Positions 1-11,387 are shown, numbered from the stretch's first letter. The stretch is 22,663 nucleotides of DNA from Herpomyces periplanetae (GCA_009733715.1 WMKJ01000159.1:1-22663); one strand, 5' to 3'. The notes: generated by a model from the sequence alone, not told the origin. Program-made: numbers and translations.

Positions 1-3000
1 AAAGTTCGGTAAACCTTTCCATACTATCTTCCTCATTTTGTTCAGATAAATTCATGGCACCTGAGGAAGTCGGTAGTCGCATATCGTAGCGGGAGGCTTT
101 TATTTTTGGTAATGAGCATACAACCCCAATCCATGTGTGAAGTTGATCAAGCCAACTAGCTCGGACATGTTCCAATGGGGGGTTGAGATACATGATTTGG
201 TTGCGCATGGACAGCTCATGGAACAGATGAGATATCTTTGGAGTATCTAGCTGCCCAGAAACCTTTTCTGGTGGTTTAATGAAATGGAAACTGTGAGTCC
301 TTGTTGCAGACTCTTCACGCCTAAATACTTTAATCCATTCACCAATGGCATTTCGAAGTCGACATAACAAGATCTTGCTAATTTCGCCGTTAAGTTTATA
401 CGCCCAGTAAGCTAAGTTTGCATAATTTTCCAAATTCAGTTGATCAACAGTATTTTGTATGGTGGTTAAGTGCTTTAAAAACACATCAAAGCTATAGGGA
501 CAAGTGGCAAGCTCTTTCAGCGTACTGCGAACCGTTACGTTGCTGGACTTAAGAGACTGAGATTTGGCTTGTAAAACATCAACGGCAATCGCGAATTCTT
601 TGATAAACTGAACATGCATACTTTCGCTGCACGAAGGGACAAGAGCGTTGCTACTATTATTGCGATGGGGAACATTATACTGGATTTCGCAAAATTGGAC
701 GATAGAATCCCATTTGAGAGGCATGCCTTTGGCGATGAATTCGTGAGTCTTGTTAATATATCCGGCTAAGAGTAACGGGGCCTCCTGTATTCCATGGAGA
801 TATTGCATGACTTGGGAATATAATCGAACAGTTTCCATTAAGCTAATAGCATATGGATATACGTTTTTCGCCTCGCAAGAAATTTTTGAAATATGAAAAG
901 GGACAGTAAAGGATTGATAAAAAAAATTCCGAGCTTCCTTAAAGAGAGTTATAATCTGTGGATCAAAGTTTACTCGCAGTTCCAGTAAGTTTCCTGAAGA
1001 GCCAATTCGAGAAATATTGAACAAACGACCCGAGATAGCCAATTTTTTTCGATTAACATCTTGGCACCATGAGGTAAATATGCTTTGGGTGTCTAGTTTT
1101 TCCACAAAAAGATTTCGCTCCGTTTGCAGTTTATGCCCTTCAGTGTGAAGGTACCATTCATGTCCAAGAATATCCTCAATACGCTTCATATAGTTGTCTA
1201 ACTGACGTTTAATTTGATTAGTCCATATTACAGCACCAGCGGTAGGGGGAATGTCTCGCAGCAAACTCATGGCACGAGCTTCAGAGCAACCATACTGGTT
1301 TTTGAATCTTTCATGCAGAACTGAAATATCAGTCTTGACTTTTTCGATCAACTGAGCCTGATATTTTGAAATAGCTCCACGGATATTCGGACGCACGAAC
1401 AAGGCGTTGAATTTGGAAAAGACGCGAAACATATCATTAGCATTTTTAGCAGTAGCAAGTCGATCTCTTAGAAGGTATATGATAGAATTTTCGACACGGG
1501 TAGTACGCTCATTGTATGCCATCTCAGCTTGAGCCCAAATTTGTGTCCCTTCAGGACTGACGTCTAGAACATCGACATCTTTTAATTCAGAATAGGCTTG
1601 ACTGACCTCTTCAATAACACTTGTATTCCCTAAATCGTTAAGGAAAGCTGGTTTGTTATTGGACACAGTCTTAGTTGTGCCTAAATATGACGAAGGGCCA
1701 AAAACATTGATAATGGTTTTTTGTAATTGTTCATGGCTATGACGAAAGGCACCAAGATAGTCCAAACGTTCTCTTGTCTTGTTGAGACTATCTAGCTCAA
1801 TTTTGATGACGAAATACTTTTCATTTTTTTTCTTAAGTAAATCTCTTGCCAAAGTAGTAAATTCCTGAATGCTGTCATCCCAAGCCTTCCATATCATATC
1901 ACAAAGACTCAGCATGGCTCTAAATTTGCGATAATCAAGATGCATTAAAGAGCGGCCGTTAAGGAGGGTATGGACACGATCGTTCAAGTCGCAGGAAATT
2001 GCAGTGACAAAATATCGTGCGGAAATCACTGGATATCCAGAGAGGTTCAATTTTTTGTTTAAATGTTGAAATATGGTGTAGATAGCTTCCCGTACTTTGT
2101 CAAGTGAAGGTGCGGAAAGTAAGTCATTTAAAGGAAATTCTCGCATTAAATGATTATACTTTTGAGCATTTTCAAGAGCATCTTTGAGTCCAATATCCGT
2201 TTTGAAGCTTAAGGTAGTGTTAAAATGCTTATTTTGCTGTAATATTGACAAAGTTAAGTTAACACCATAACTGGATACCTGTTCATCAATGGCTTTGAGG
2301 GCGGTCTCCAAGCTTAACCAGAAATTAATTTCTTGGGTAGCAGTACTGGGCATATGGTTTGAGGCGAGCTGAGTGATAGCTTGAATTGACTTAATCCAGC
2401 CATTGGCCATAATTCGAAGGCTAGATATAAAAGCGGTATCATTCAACAAGGCTTGAGGAAAGAGATTCATTGTAGGAGTGATTCCTTGAGCTGTTGCACG
2501 ATCCAAAGCCTTTTGGATTTCTGGATGCAACGGAAGGATTAAGATGGGAATTTCAATGTTTTGTTGGAGCTGAAGTAAGCTTAACTCCAATTCTGATATA
2601 CACTTTTTAGTTCCAGGAACACCAGTGAGAGTGTAGGTTTGAGTTTTAACCCAGGGGGCATCAGACACTTCGTCCTTTTTAGTAAGAGCATCGAAGTAGG
2701 GAGTTAAGGCCCAGTGTATCATGGAATGTAAACCTTCGTATGGGGATATATGTGAATTTGACAAGGAATTGGGCCCATCAGCAAGACACCATCCGGGAAG
2801 GTTCAAGCTCAAGATTTGAGAATTGAGGGGGATTTTGGGGTCGATCGGGTGAGGTCTCTTGATGAATGCGACGCACGCAACACAATTGGAGATGACACAA
2901 ATTTTGGTGGAAAGGGTGTAGGTATACAAGGAAGTGGAAACTTCCGAGTTTTGGTTAAAATCCCCATTCTGATACTCTGAAGTTTGAAGAATTTTTTGGG

Positions 3001-3226
3001 AGTATAGAGCTGCTTGGTTTTCGGCTAGAAATCGCGTACAAGAGGCCAGGGAGTCAGGCAGTGAAATAGGGGATAGGAGAGAATCATTTTGGTGTAAATC
3101 TGATAAGGTGGTGTCATAAGTGACGGTAAGTATACGAACGATATACTCGAGCAAATTCTGAGGATTAAGCGTGGAAGCTTTATCCGTTGGAGGTGATTCC
3201 CTCAGTTCTGATAAAACTTCTGTCAT
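1..3226 (-). CDS. DYN1: Cytoplasmic dynein 1 heavy chain, N-terminal tail (partial, runs off left edge)
   Basis: The minus-strand frame is open from an ATG at 3226-3224 to the edge: 1,075 codons with no stop or intron. The product is the N-terminal tail of the minus-end-directed microtubule motor, the part that dimerises and binds intermediate and light-intermediate chains; the AAA motor would lie beyond the edge. Recognition rests on blocks close to remembered animal and fungal cytoplasmic dyneins: DVLDVSPEGTQIW, then AKNANDMFRVFSKFNALFVR, then PNIRGAISKYQAQLIEKVK, then QLDNYMKRIEDILG, then SGRLFNISR and YPYAISLMETVR. The extreme N terminus (NPQNLLEYIVRI, then CTRFLAENQAALYSQK) also resembles filamentous-fungal NudA, which supports this ATG. 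The full protein should exceed 4,000 residues, so roughly a quarter is present. It is divergent from the sulfite reductase gene. Family assignment is very secure; absence of introns downstream is unknown. Confidence 0.96.
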   Translation of the reverse strand, partial: MTEVLSELRESPPTDKASTLNPQNLLEYIVRILTVTYDTTLSDLHQNDSLLSPISLPDSLASCTRFLAENQAALYSQKILQTSEYQNGDFNQNSEVSTSLYTYTLSTKICVISNCVACVAFIKRPHPIDPKIPLNSQILSLNLPGWCLADGPNSLSNSHISPYEGLHSMIHWALTPYFDALTKKDEVSDAPWVKTQTYTLTGVPGTKKCISELELSLLQLQQNIEIPILILPLHPEIQKALDRATAQGITPTMNLFPQALLNDTAFISSLRIMANGWIKSIQAITQLASNHMPSTATQEINFWLSLETALKAIDEQVSSYGVNLTLSILQQNKHFNTTLSFKTDIGLKDALENAQKYNHLMREFPLNDLLSAPSLDKVREAIYTIFQHLNKKLNLSGYPVISARYFVTAISCDLNDRVHTLLNGRSLMHLDYRKFRAMLSLCDMIWKAWDDSIQEFTTLARDLLKKKNEKYFVIKIELDSLNKTRERLDYLGAFRHSHEQLQKTIINVFGPSSYLGTTKTVSNNKPAFLNDLGNTSVIEEVSQAYSELKDVDVLDVSPEGTQIWAQAEMAYNERTTRVENSIIYLLRDRLATAKNANDMFRVFSKFNALFVRPNIRGAISKYQAQLIEKVKTDISVLHERFKNQYGCSEARAMSLLRDIPPTAGAVIWTNQIKRQLDNYMKRIEDILGHEWYLHTEGHKLQTERNLFVEKLDTQSIFTSWCQDVNRKKLAISGRLFNISRIGSSGNLLELRVNFDPQIITLFKEARNFFYQSFTVPFHISKISCEAKNVYPYAISLMETVRLYSQVMQYLHGIQEAPLLLAGYINKTHEFIAKGMPLKWDSIVQFCEIQYNVPHRNNSSNALVPSCSESMHVQFIKEFAIAVDVLQAKSQSLKSSNVTVRSTLKELATCPYSFDVFLKHLTTIQNTVDQLNLENYANLAYWAYKLNGEISKILLCRLRNAIGEWIKVFRREESATRTHSFHFIKPPEKVSGQLDTPKISHLFHELSMRNQIMYLNPPLEHVRASWLDQLHTWIGVVCSLPKIKASRYDMRLPTSSGAMNLSEQNEEDSMERFTEL

Positions 3227-5044
3227 GAGATGTGAGAGATAGTGTATTTAGAAGTTAAGATGAGGAAACCATGAAGAATACAACTTGGAGGTAGATGGGT
3301 AACTAGAGAAAACGCGTCAGAAAGGACTAAAAAGGTTGATTAACCTTTCAACGAAATTATTAAAATGGTAATACAATTAGATTGACAGGATGATGAAATC
3401 CTGAAAGAATATATTATAACAAAAGTTAAATGAATATTTTATAATGGGAAGTTAAGGCCATGAAAGACGATGGGTGGAGTATAGCGAAACGAGTTAGGGG
3501 GAGATGTTAAATAATTTAAAGCGCGCAATGCTAGTGAAACGAAGATTGAGCACAACAAATATACAATGGAGAGAATTTTGCATCGACTGTAACTAAAGAA
3601 TCGCACGAAACGTTTAGAACAACGCGGAATTGATCAGACAGATGCAAGGGGGAGTTGAAAATGTCAATAATTTGAATGACAAGGTCCTATCTCCCCTCCA
3701 TGGACACCATTCAAAAGCTATCACATGATGATGTTTATGTAATAAGTATCGGATTATTAATAAATCCGAGGGAGTAATGGAAGAGTAAGGGAAAGGTGTG
3801 CGAAGTAAGGAAGAGGAATAAAATAAATGTAGTTTATGGAATGATGTACGCGAATTTTATAGGAATTATATTAGGAAATTTGATATTGCCCAGGCTTGAC
3901 TGGTAAAGGTATTAAAAGGAATTTCATGTGGATGGTACCACTTACGTGGGAGGAGTCTTGATTATATAAAGGAAGGGCGAATAATACTTGAGATTACTCG
4001 AATTTTAAAAATTAGATTGTATGAGAAACACTCGGGATCATGAACTGAGGAAACAGTTACATCAATTCTAACAAATAATAGGTATCAAGGAAAATCTTTT
4101 CGCTGCTGTCACTTGCGTTCGTAATACTAAAGAATTATATATGATGATTTGTATCGACAAAATATAGAGAAAAATGATATACTGAGCTTTGGAGTGTGTA
4201 TATTGGACGTGTCAGGGAAAAGCTACTTAGGTTTACATTTTCTAGATGCGTTGTGAACATAATTTACAAAATCTCAAGATTTACGGGATGATTCCCTGGC
4301 TACTAATCTCATCGAAAAGAGCAATAAGGTTATTCGTAAAAAGCAGTATTGTCCAATGTATGTACGTTGTCACATTACGTAAGAAAAGACATCAGTTTAG
4401 TCCTTGTCCATGTCGGTAGCCTTGTCCATATCCCCGTCCTCCTCGCCCCCTCCAATCACTTCCCCGCACTACTTTCCTCTCCCCTTTCATTCGTCTCAAC
4501 TACACCAATCACAATTTTTCATTTGTCAAAATCCATTCCATCTCATCTCATTAGTATCAGCCCTATCGGTACGGATTAGATTGGATCCGATGTTCCTTGT
4601 TAGTCAGTATTGGCGATTACTTCATTATGTAAGAATATCGTGCCATTTTACGTGTGATATTTATTTCATTTCGAGATAGATTCGTTCCACATTTATAGTT
4701 GTCGGTATACATAAATGTCTTTGGGCAAATTTTCTTTCTGAAGAAGTCTTCTCGCGTGAAATGCTAATTTATATATTACAAGTTGCTGTTTTGGTTTTTT
4801 TACCGTAAGGGTTTACAATGTGCTTGAAACTTCAGAGTTAATTTTTGATTAGCAAAAGCTACTACATCAAAACTCTAATTTTAAACTTTTATATTATAAC
4901 TTTCCAATTAGAATATACCTCTAAGTGTGCAATTCATTAAGCTGGTTAGGTTTGCTTATATTATCCTAATTCTTCAGTTAATAAATACTTCATTCACATT
5001 TTCTCTTTACTCTAAGGTTCTCTGATCTTTTGAACTTGCATTCA
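3227..5044. other. Divergent intergenic spacer between dynein and sulfite reductase
   Basis: About 1.8 kb of mostly AT-rich DNA between two divergent start codons. It must contain both promoters. I see no tRNA, no transposon end and no convincing conserved gene. A C/T-rich stretch on the plus strand at about 4430-4495 stands out. Within it, CCTTGTCCATRTC occurs twice, at 4402-4414 and 4420-4432, 18 bases apart. Open frames at 4349-4679 on the plus strand give low-complexity Ser/Pro/His-rich peptides typical of pyrimidine-rich noncoding DNA. A short minus-strand Gly/Arg-rich frame here is described as a finding. Confidence 0.6.
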
Positions 5045-5356
5045 ATGGAAAGTTGTGTCTCGTGTGCCAGTGACATCAGTAAGTTTCATATCCAAATGAT
5101 TAATTATCAAGACTTTAATATACTTAACATTTTTTAGTCGTTCATGTATCTTTTGAGTCAGGATGTCCAATTTACTTAATCACATCTACTCCACGAGAGC
5201 AATTGTGCTTTAGCGATGCTGCTCTCAAGCTGGCAAACTCACATAAAGTACACCCGAATTCAAACTCCCTAAATGTTAGTCGACTTTCATCATTTTACTA
5301 AAATACAGCTAGCTTGAAACTTGAAGGGTAACATGGTATTCTTAATTTTGCTCCAG
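5045..5356 (+). other. Two 5' exons and two introns of the sulfite reductase gene
   Basis: The ATG at 5045-5047 opens a 34-nt exon that ends at a GTAAGT donor (5079-5084) in phase 1. The first intron ends in a T-run plus TAG at 5137. The second exon (5138-5274) reads in frame as IVHVSFESGCPIYLITSTPR and onward, then meets a GTTAGT donor in phase 0. The second intron ends in CTCCAG at 5356, restoring the main frame at GTTACC. The segment around PIYLITSTP resembles the N-terminal part of yeast Ecm17. All phases agree without adjustment, but the very first exon is too short to prove by homology. Confidence 0.75.
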
Positions 5357-8300
5357 GTTACCATAATTAATGATAATGCTAACCCATTTGGTAATGTCCT
5401 GGATCAATTATCTCATGATACTGTTTCTACCATCATGACAAATGTGTCAACACTAGCATTGTATTTTGGTCAAATAACTTTACTTTCTCGTTTTCCTGTG
5501 GTTATTCATGCGGCAATAGATTTAGACCCCAGTTTCGGTTACTTTGACATAATGTCTCTGCGTCAATCCGGTTTCACATTAATTCAATCCTCTAGCTTGC
5601 TAGAAGTTTTGGATTTATCTGTCTCATCCTTTGCTCTTGCATCTAGATGTGGAAAAGGTGTTATTCATTTTTTCAACTCCAATTGTCTGCCAACATCCCC
5701 TCCGACTTTAAGTCAAATTAAGGATCTTTTTTTTAATCTTGTAACCAATTTTGAATTTGAAAGTATTATGGAATTGACTATTGCTAAGCCAACCACATTA
5801 TTGTCACAATTTAATTTAACCGATGGGGAGCGTGACACAATCGATGGTCGTTGTGTCAAATCGGTTCCTTCTCACAAAACTTCACAGACTGCTGTTCAAC
5901 AATTGGATGGGTCCCTCCCATGTAAAGTATCTGTTTCTGTCGTCGACTCTATAACAGCAATTTGGAAGCGGCTACTAGCAGTAACAGGGCGGTGTTATGA
6001 TTTTTTCCGCTATGAAGGATCAAAGGATGTTGAAAATGTGGTATACGCATTTGGCCTAAGTGCCGACTTTATGAATGATTTACGATACAATTTGATGACA
6101 TGGAATATCGGCTTAATTGTTCCAGTTGTGCTACGACCGTTTGTCAAGATTAGATTTAGGTCAGTTTTGCCAAAATCGGCTAAGTGCATTTGTATTGTTG
6201 AAAGAGTTCATCAAAAACTCTCAGGATGGGGATACAACTATCTTGATGTTGTTACCAGCTGCTACGAAGAGAGTTTATTACAGCCGATATGTATTTTTGG
6301 TTATCAAGTTGGTCAGATTAACAACAGCGACTGGGGTCCGCTTCAGAAAGATTTATTGGAAAAGATAAATTCATGCGCCTCAGGTAGTTTTTACTTTGAT
6401 TCCAGTGGCAATAAGGAAGTTGGTCCTCCCTCCAAGGTTTCAACGCCGAAAATCGAGAATGTATACATTGATATTTTATATCAGTTGTTTGGTACAACTC
6501 TGCGCATTGCTAACCACAGAGAAGCCTTCTTAGAGAATACTATTTCGATTCTTAATGAAGTATCATCATCAGTTGAATTTCTCCTTGGAAGCATGATTAC
6601 TTATCTCAATGCAGAAGACAATTTTAGCAATGATATTAAAACTTTAACAAATAGTTTAAAAAATCCTGTGTTAAAGGATTTTTTAGTGCAATGGCTAAAT
6701 AATGCGGATGGGCTTGTTAAACGGGACTACGATAATGTATACGGGAAACTTATTGAGAAAGCAAAGGAGCTTCTCTTACAAGAAAATACTGAGTTGACTA
6801 AAAAGATTTTAGACAAGCTGAACATGTTTGAGAAGAAGTCCCATTGGTTAATCGGATCAGATGCATGGGCGTATGACCTTGGAAGGTCGGGTGTTCATCA
6901 CTTTTTAACAAGTGGACGGAACGTGAATATGCTAATAATTGACTCAACTCAGTATGATGGGGCGCCGCAGGGAGGGGTCGAGGTGGTCAAACCGAGAAAG
7001 AAGGACATCGCATTGTATGGAATGAATTTTGGAAACGCATATGTTGCCAGCGTTGCAGTATACTCGAGCTACACCCAAGTATTGCAAGCTATGGAGGAAG
7101 CCAACCGTTTTATCGGCCCTAGCATAATAGTAGCTTATCTCCCGTACAATAACGACAATGACAGTCCATTGGAAGTTTTAAAGGATAGTAAGAAGGCTGT
7201 TGACTCCGGCTATTGGCCCCTGTTTAGATGGAATCCTATGGGTGAGGAAAATGGCGACAAGTGTTTCAAACTGGATTCGGAGTGTATTCGAGGCGAACTT
7301 TCTGCCTTTCTTCAACGTGATAATTATCTTTCAATAATGATGAAGAGAATTCCAGAAATTAGTAGTGGAATTGATGAACACTATGGAAAGTATATGGAAG
7401 AACATCAAAAGAAGACAGCGATGTTGGAACAGAAAAAAATTCAAAATGAGTCTTCTGGCCTCCCTGTCAAAGTATTATATGCAAGTGATACGGGTAATGC
7501 CCAGGGATTAGCAGAAAAATTGTCCAAGCGTGGTGCTCAAAAAGGCTTGAAAACCGAACTTATTGTAATGGAAGATTTTGCAGGTGAAGATTTGGGTAAT
7601 GAAAAAAATGTCCTCTTTCTCACGAGCACTGCCGGCCAAGGCGAGTTCCCGGGTAATGGGAGAAGTCTGTGGGAGTATATTAAAAATAATACTCTTGATC
7701 TCTCAGGTTTGAATTTTGGCGTCTTTGGGTTAGGTGATAGCCATTATTGGCCACGAGCAGAGGATAAATTTTATTATAACAAACCGTGCAAGGATTTATT
7801 TTTGCGGTTGGAAAGCTACGGAGCGAAAGCTTACTGCCCTGTGGGACTTGGTGATGATCAAGATCCGGATGGGTTTATGACAGGTTATTCAGAGTGGGAA
7901 ACAAAGATATGGGCAGCACTTGGAGTAGGCGGAGTTGGGTTAGATGAGCCAGAAGAATCGACTGAAACTGTTGAAGATATTAAGCAGTCATCAAGGTATC
8001 TGCGCGGGACAATTAAAGAAGGGATACTTGATACTACAACGGGAGCAATTAGCTTAAGTGACCAAACGCTAACTAAGTTCCATGGAACGTACATGCAAGA
8101 TGATAGGGATTTGCGCGAACAACGCAAAGCAATGAGCCTGGAGCCAGCTTATTCATTTATGATTCGATGTCGATTACCAGGTGGAGTTGCGACGCCTGAG
8201 CAATGGCTTCAAATGGATGAGATTGCGGATAAGTTTGGAAATGGTACGATGAAGTTGACAACTCGCCAAACTTTTCAATTTCACGGTGTGATTAAGGGAA

Positions 8301-9676
8301 AACTTAAGCCTGCAATGCAAGCAATTAATCGGGCCCTAATGACGACACTGGCGGCATGCGGAGATGTAAATAGGAATGTTATGTGTAGCAGCCTTCCTGA
8401 ACATTCGGAATACCATAGAGAAGTCTATGAGGTGTCCAAGCGAATTAGTGATCATTTACTACCATCAACGACAGCTTATCATGAAATATGGTTAATGGAT
8501 GAAGAGGAAGGAAAGAAACTCGTAGCCGGTAACACGGTGGTTGATCATGAACCGCTATACGGTGCGACGTATTTGCCCCGAAAGTTCAAGATTACAATTG
8601 CCATTCCCCCGTATAATGATACGGATGTTTACGCTCATGATGTTGGATTGATAGCGATTCGTGGGGATAACGGTAAATTAGAAGGGTTCAACGTTTTAGC
8701 GGGAGGTGGTATGGGCGTTACACATAACAACCGGAAAACTTATCCACAAATTGGTCGAATGTTGGGATACGTTAAAGCGGATCGAGCAGAGATAGTTTGC
8801 GAAAAGATTATGATAGTTCAGCGGGATAATGGTGATCGCAAAAATCGTAAGCATGCGCGACTCAAATACACAATTGATGATATGGGAGTTCAGGTATTCA
8901 AAAGTAAGGTAGAAGAACTGATGGGATTTGGATTTGAAAAGGCGCGAGGGTTTAAGTTTGATAGAAACATTGATACTTTTGGATGGGTTAAAGATGAAAA
9001 AGGGCTTAATCATTTTACATTTTTTATTGAAAATGGACGAATTGAGGATAGAGTAGAGTTTGAGATGAAACGTGGTCTACGAGCGGTAGCGCAAAGTACG
9101 AAGGGCGAGTTTCGACTTACGGGCAATCAACATCTCATATTAAGTGGAGTTAGCGATGAAGAGCTTGATGAGATGAAAGCGTTACTTAAGAGGTTTAAAC
9201 TGGATAACACAGAGTTTTCTGGTTTGCGTCTCTCTTCGTCAGCATGTGTCGCATTTCCTACTTGTGGACTCGCTATGGCAGAATCCGAAAGATATTTACC
9301 CGGACTCATAACGAAGATGGAGACAGTAGTCGAGCAGTATGGCCTTAGACACGATTCCATTGTAATGCGGATGACAGGTTGTCCTAATGGATGTGCTAGA
9401 CCGTGGTTAGGGGAGGTTGGCTTTGTGGGTAAAGCGTACGGAATTTACAATGTTTATCTTGGGGGAGGTTATTACGGGCAGAGGCTTAATAAATTGTATC
9501 GGAGTAATGTCAAAGAGTGTGACATTGTGGGTTTATTAAGTCCGTTAATAAAATCGTATGCGTTGGAGCGTGAAGAAAATGAAAAATTTGGTGATTTTGT
9601 TATTCGAAAAGGAGTTGTTCAGGCTACGGTCGAAGGAAGAGACTTCCATGAGAATCTGTCGGAGGAAGCATTTTAA
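5045..9676 (+). CDS. MET5: Sulfite reductase [NADPH] beta subunit (hemoprotein), three exons
   Basis: Exons are inferred as 5045-5078, 5138-5274 and 5357-9676 (introns of 59 and 82 nt with GTAAGT and GTTAGT donors), giving 1,496 residues; the yeast Ecm17/Met5 protein has about 1,440. It reduces sulfite to sulfide in assimilation, with electrons from an FAD-containing alpha subunit (Met10 type). Domains in order: an N-terminal pyruvate-ferredoxin-oxidoreductase-like region with SHWLIGSDAWAYDLG near residue 551; a flavodoxin-like domain near 761-912 (YASDTGNA, TSTAGQGEF, FGLGDSHYWP); then the duplicated nitrite/sulfite reductase halves. Siroheme and 4Fe-4S ligands are intact: Cys1354 and Cys1360 in CVAFPTC, Cys1399 and Cys1403 in CPNGC. 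The C terminus (FHENLSEEAF) matches the family end. The third exon's frame has a stop at 5315-5317 and no ATG before the conserved region, which forces upstream exons. Family certain; exon 1 is the weakest part. Confidence 0.95.
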
Positions 9677-9857
9677 GAAGGGAAAAGATGATGATTATAG
9701 TGGTAATTGTAGTGATGAAGATGCTGATTTGATGTACAGGAAGGGAGATACAATAACAGTATAGTGTTTGTCAGGAAGTATATATGTTATTTTGGAGCTG
9801 TTTTATGACAATGGGTGGTATTCTTTGGACGGATTAATCGAATAAGTGCTTTACATT
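9677..9857. other. Convergent 3' spacer
   Basis: This 181-bp gap lies between the stop codons of two convergent genes and must contain or overlap both 3' ends. It is AT-rich, with AAATAAA on the plus strand at about 9862 just inside the neighbouring gene. Nothing else is recognisable. Confidence 0.5.
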
Positions 9858-11387
9858 TCAAAATAAACGAGTTCCCGAAACGAAACCTTCAACAGCTTCA
9901 ATATTATAACTTCTACCCTTGAACCACCATCCGAGGATTGAGGGGAGCCACCAGTCCCATGCTACACCAACTGTATAGCTGGGGCCGACAACGACAATCA
10001 TGGTGTCAGAACGTCGTGAAAGTGAACCAAGAGCGGGTAATTCTAAGGAATTTGAAAAGTCGATATAAGCTTCGGGATGCTCGAGCATGTATTGGCGGAC
10101 CCATTTACTGGGTTTTAAAGAATCAAGAGCACCATTTGACAGGTCGTATGCTATACTATCGGAGAGTGCGGGTAAACAATTTTTAACATCAAGAACGGTT
10201 CCCTGAATATAAGAACATACAGAACCAATAGCGTAAACGCATCGACGTCTGGGGACATCATAAATTGAAGATTGATCCTTATCCTCATACATTGATGAGG
10301 TGATGGAAGAAGATTTATCCCGAATATTGCGGGTAAGTAAGCGCATATGGTCATCAACCATGATATATCCACGATCATTTACCCATGTCGGAGGTAGAAA
10401 AGATGAGTTTGGCTTCAACCCTGTAGCATCGATAACTAGATCAATGGGCAAGGAGGTTTTATCGGAAAAATGTACCATGTTTTTTGCAGAGACATGTTGC
10501 TGGGATGGGTTAAGAGTGCTCGAATTAATATTTTCAACAGATTCAACAGATACCCCTAGCTTGAGATGAACGCCCATATTTCTCAAATAACGTTCAGCAC
10601 GGTCACCCACATCATGTCGACGAATTGATGATAAAAGACGATTTTGTTTCGATACAAGGTAAATGGTCTTTTCGGAATTTGGGAGGTCCGGCTTACCCTG
10701 AGGGGGCGATGGATTAGAGGAGCTTGATGTAGGAGAAGGTTTAAAATTGGCGGCTAATTCACCACAAATTTCTACACCGAGTGGACCACCACCGCTGACT
10801 AGGATAGATTGGGCGTACTTAACACTTTCGTGCATTTGATTAAAGTATTGTAGAATTTGGTCTTCGGTAGTATTAGGGCTCCAAATAGTATTTGTCGGGG
10901 TTGATGAACCAGTTGCGATAACCAATGCGTCGTATATTATAGTTTTGAAGAATGGATTGTCCTGAGACGTCCCAGCTAGCTTTATGGTTACTTCTTTTGT
11001 TATTGGATTAATTTCGTTTGCCCATCCTTGAATAAAGGTGAACTTATCACGAGGATAATCTTGAAAGGCCTGTTCAATGTCTTGCATGAGAGACTCCATG
11101 GGAATCATATCCGGACGAACCACTGATCTAGGTAAGGCAATTCTGAACAGAAATTTCGAGCTCGGATTTATTAGTGTAATACGGTAGTTAATGCTTGGTA
11201 AATCATTTGAAGCTGAAGATTCTGTTTCCTCCATGGATTTAGTTGCAGCTGTACAGTTTTCAAGTTGTGGTATTGTATTGCGTAACAAATAATGGGCGGT
11301 GGTAATTCCAGCTATTGATCCACCTAAGATTATGATATTCTTTTCCATTTTATTGTTCATGATAAACTCTCGAAGAGTTTGTTGCAT
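9858..11387 (-). CDS. AIF/AMID (FSP1)-like FAD-dependent NAD(P)H oxidoreductase
   Basis: A single-exon frame of 509 residues from the first ATG. It looks like a two-dinucleotide-domain flavoprotein of the apoptosis-inducing-factor-2 group, which reduces quinones with NAD(P)H. The FAD-binding beta-alpha-beta is at residues 17-33 (IIILGGSIAGITTAHYL), followed by LVIATGSS near 155-162. A second nucleotide-binding motif SGGGPLGVEICGELA lies at 198-212 and VIDATG at 318-323. The C-terminal WWLPSILGWWFKGR (479-492) resembles the family's hydrophobic end. Starts are possible at Met1, Met10 and Met14 (11387, 11360, 11348); Met14 has the best context (A at -3, G at +4) and sits right before the first strand, as in relatives. 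Oddities: a Ser/Pro-rich insert at about 215-236, another insert at about 354-381, and Ser389 where the family's GD aspartate is expected. Substrate and location are unknown. FSP1 itself has about 373 residues. Confidence 0.85.
   Translation of the reverse strand: MQQTLREFIMNNKMEKNIIILGGSIAGITTAHYLLRNTIPQLENCTAATKSMEETESSASNDLPSINYRITLINPSSKFLFRIALPRSVVRPDMIPMESLMQDIEQAFQDYPRDKFTFIQGWANEINPITKEVTIKLAGTSQDNPFFKTIIYDALVIATGSSTPTNTIWSPNTTEDQILQYFNQMHESVKYAQSILVSGGGPLGVEICGELAANFKPSPTSSSSNPSPPQGKPDLPNSEKTIYLVSKQNRLLSSIRRHDVGDRAERYLRNMGVHLKLGVSVESVENINSSTLNPSQQHVSAKNMVHFSDKTSLPIDLVIDATGLKPNSSFLPPTWVNDRGYIMVDDHMRLLTRNIRDKSSSITSSMYEDKDQSSIYDVPRRRCVYAIGSVCSYIQGTVLDVKNCLPALSDSIAYDLSNGALDSLKPSKWVRQYMLEHPEAYIDFSNSLELPALGSLSRRSDTMIVVVGPSYTVGVAWDWWLPSILGWWFKGRSYNIEAVEGFVSGTRLF

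Noticed and set aside
4349-4679. Two overlapping plus-strand frames of 76 and 91 codons
   Set aside because: Low-complexity Ser/Pro/His-rich translations of a C/T-rich tract, with no conserved motif and no support from neighbouring exons.
5321-5356. TTG or internal ATG at 5333 as the start of sulfite reductase
   Set aside because: An in-frame stop lies just upstream, the residues before VTIINDNANPFG match nothing in the family, and a CAG acceptor at 5356 joins cleanly to upstream exons in phase.
8696-9013. Minus-strand 105-codon frame inside sulfite reductase
   Set aside because: It lies opposite the highly conserved hemoprotein domain and shows no family features; it is a shadow of the real gene.
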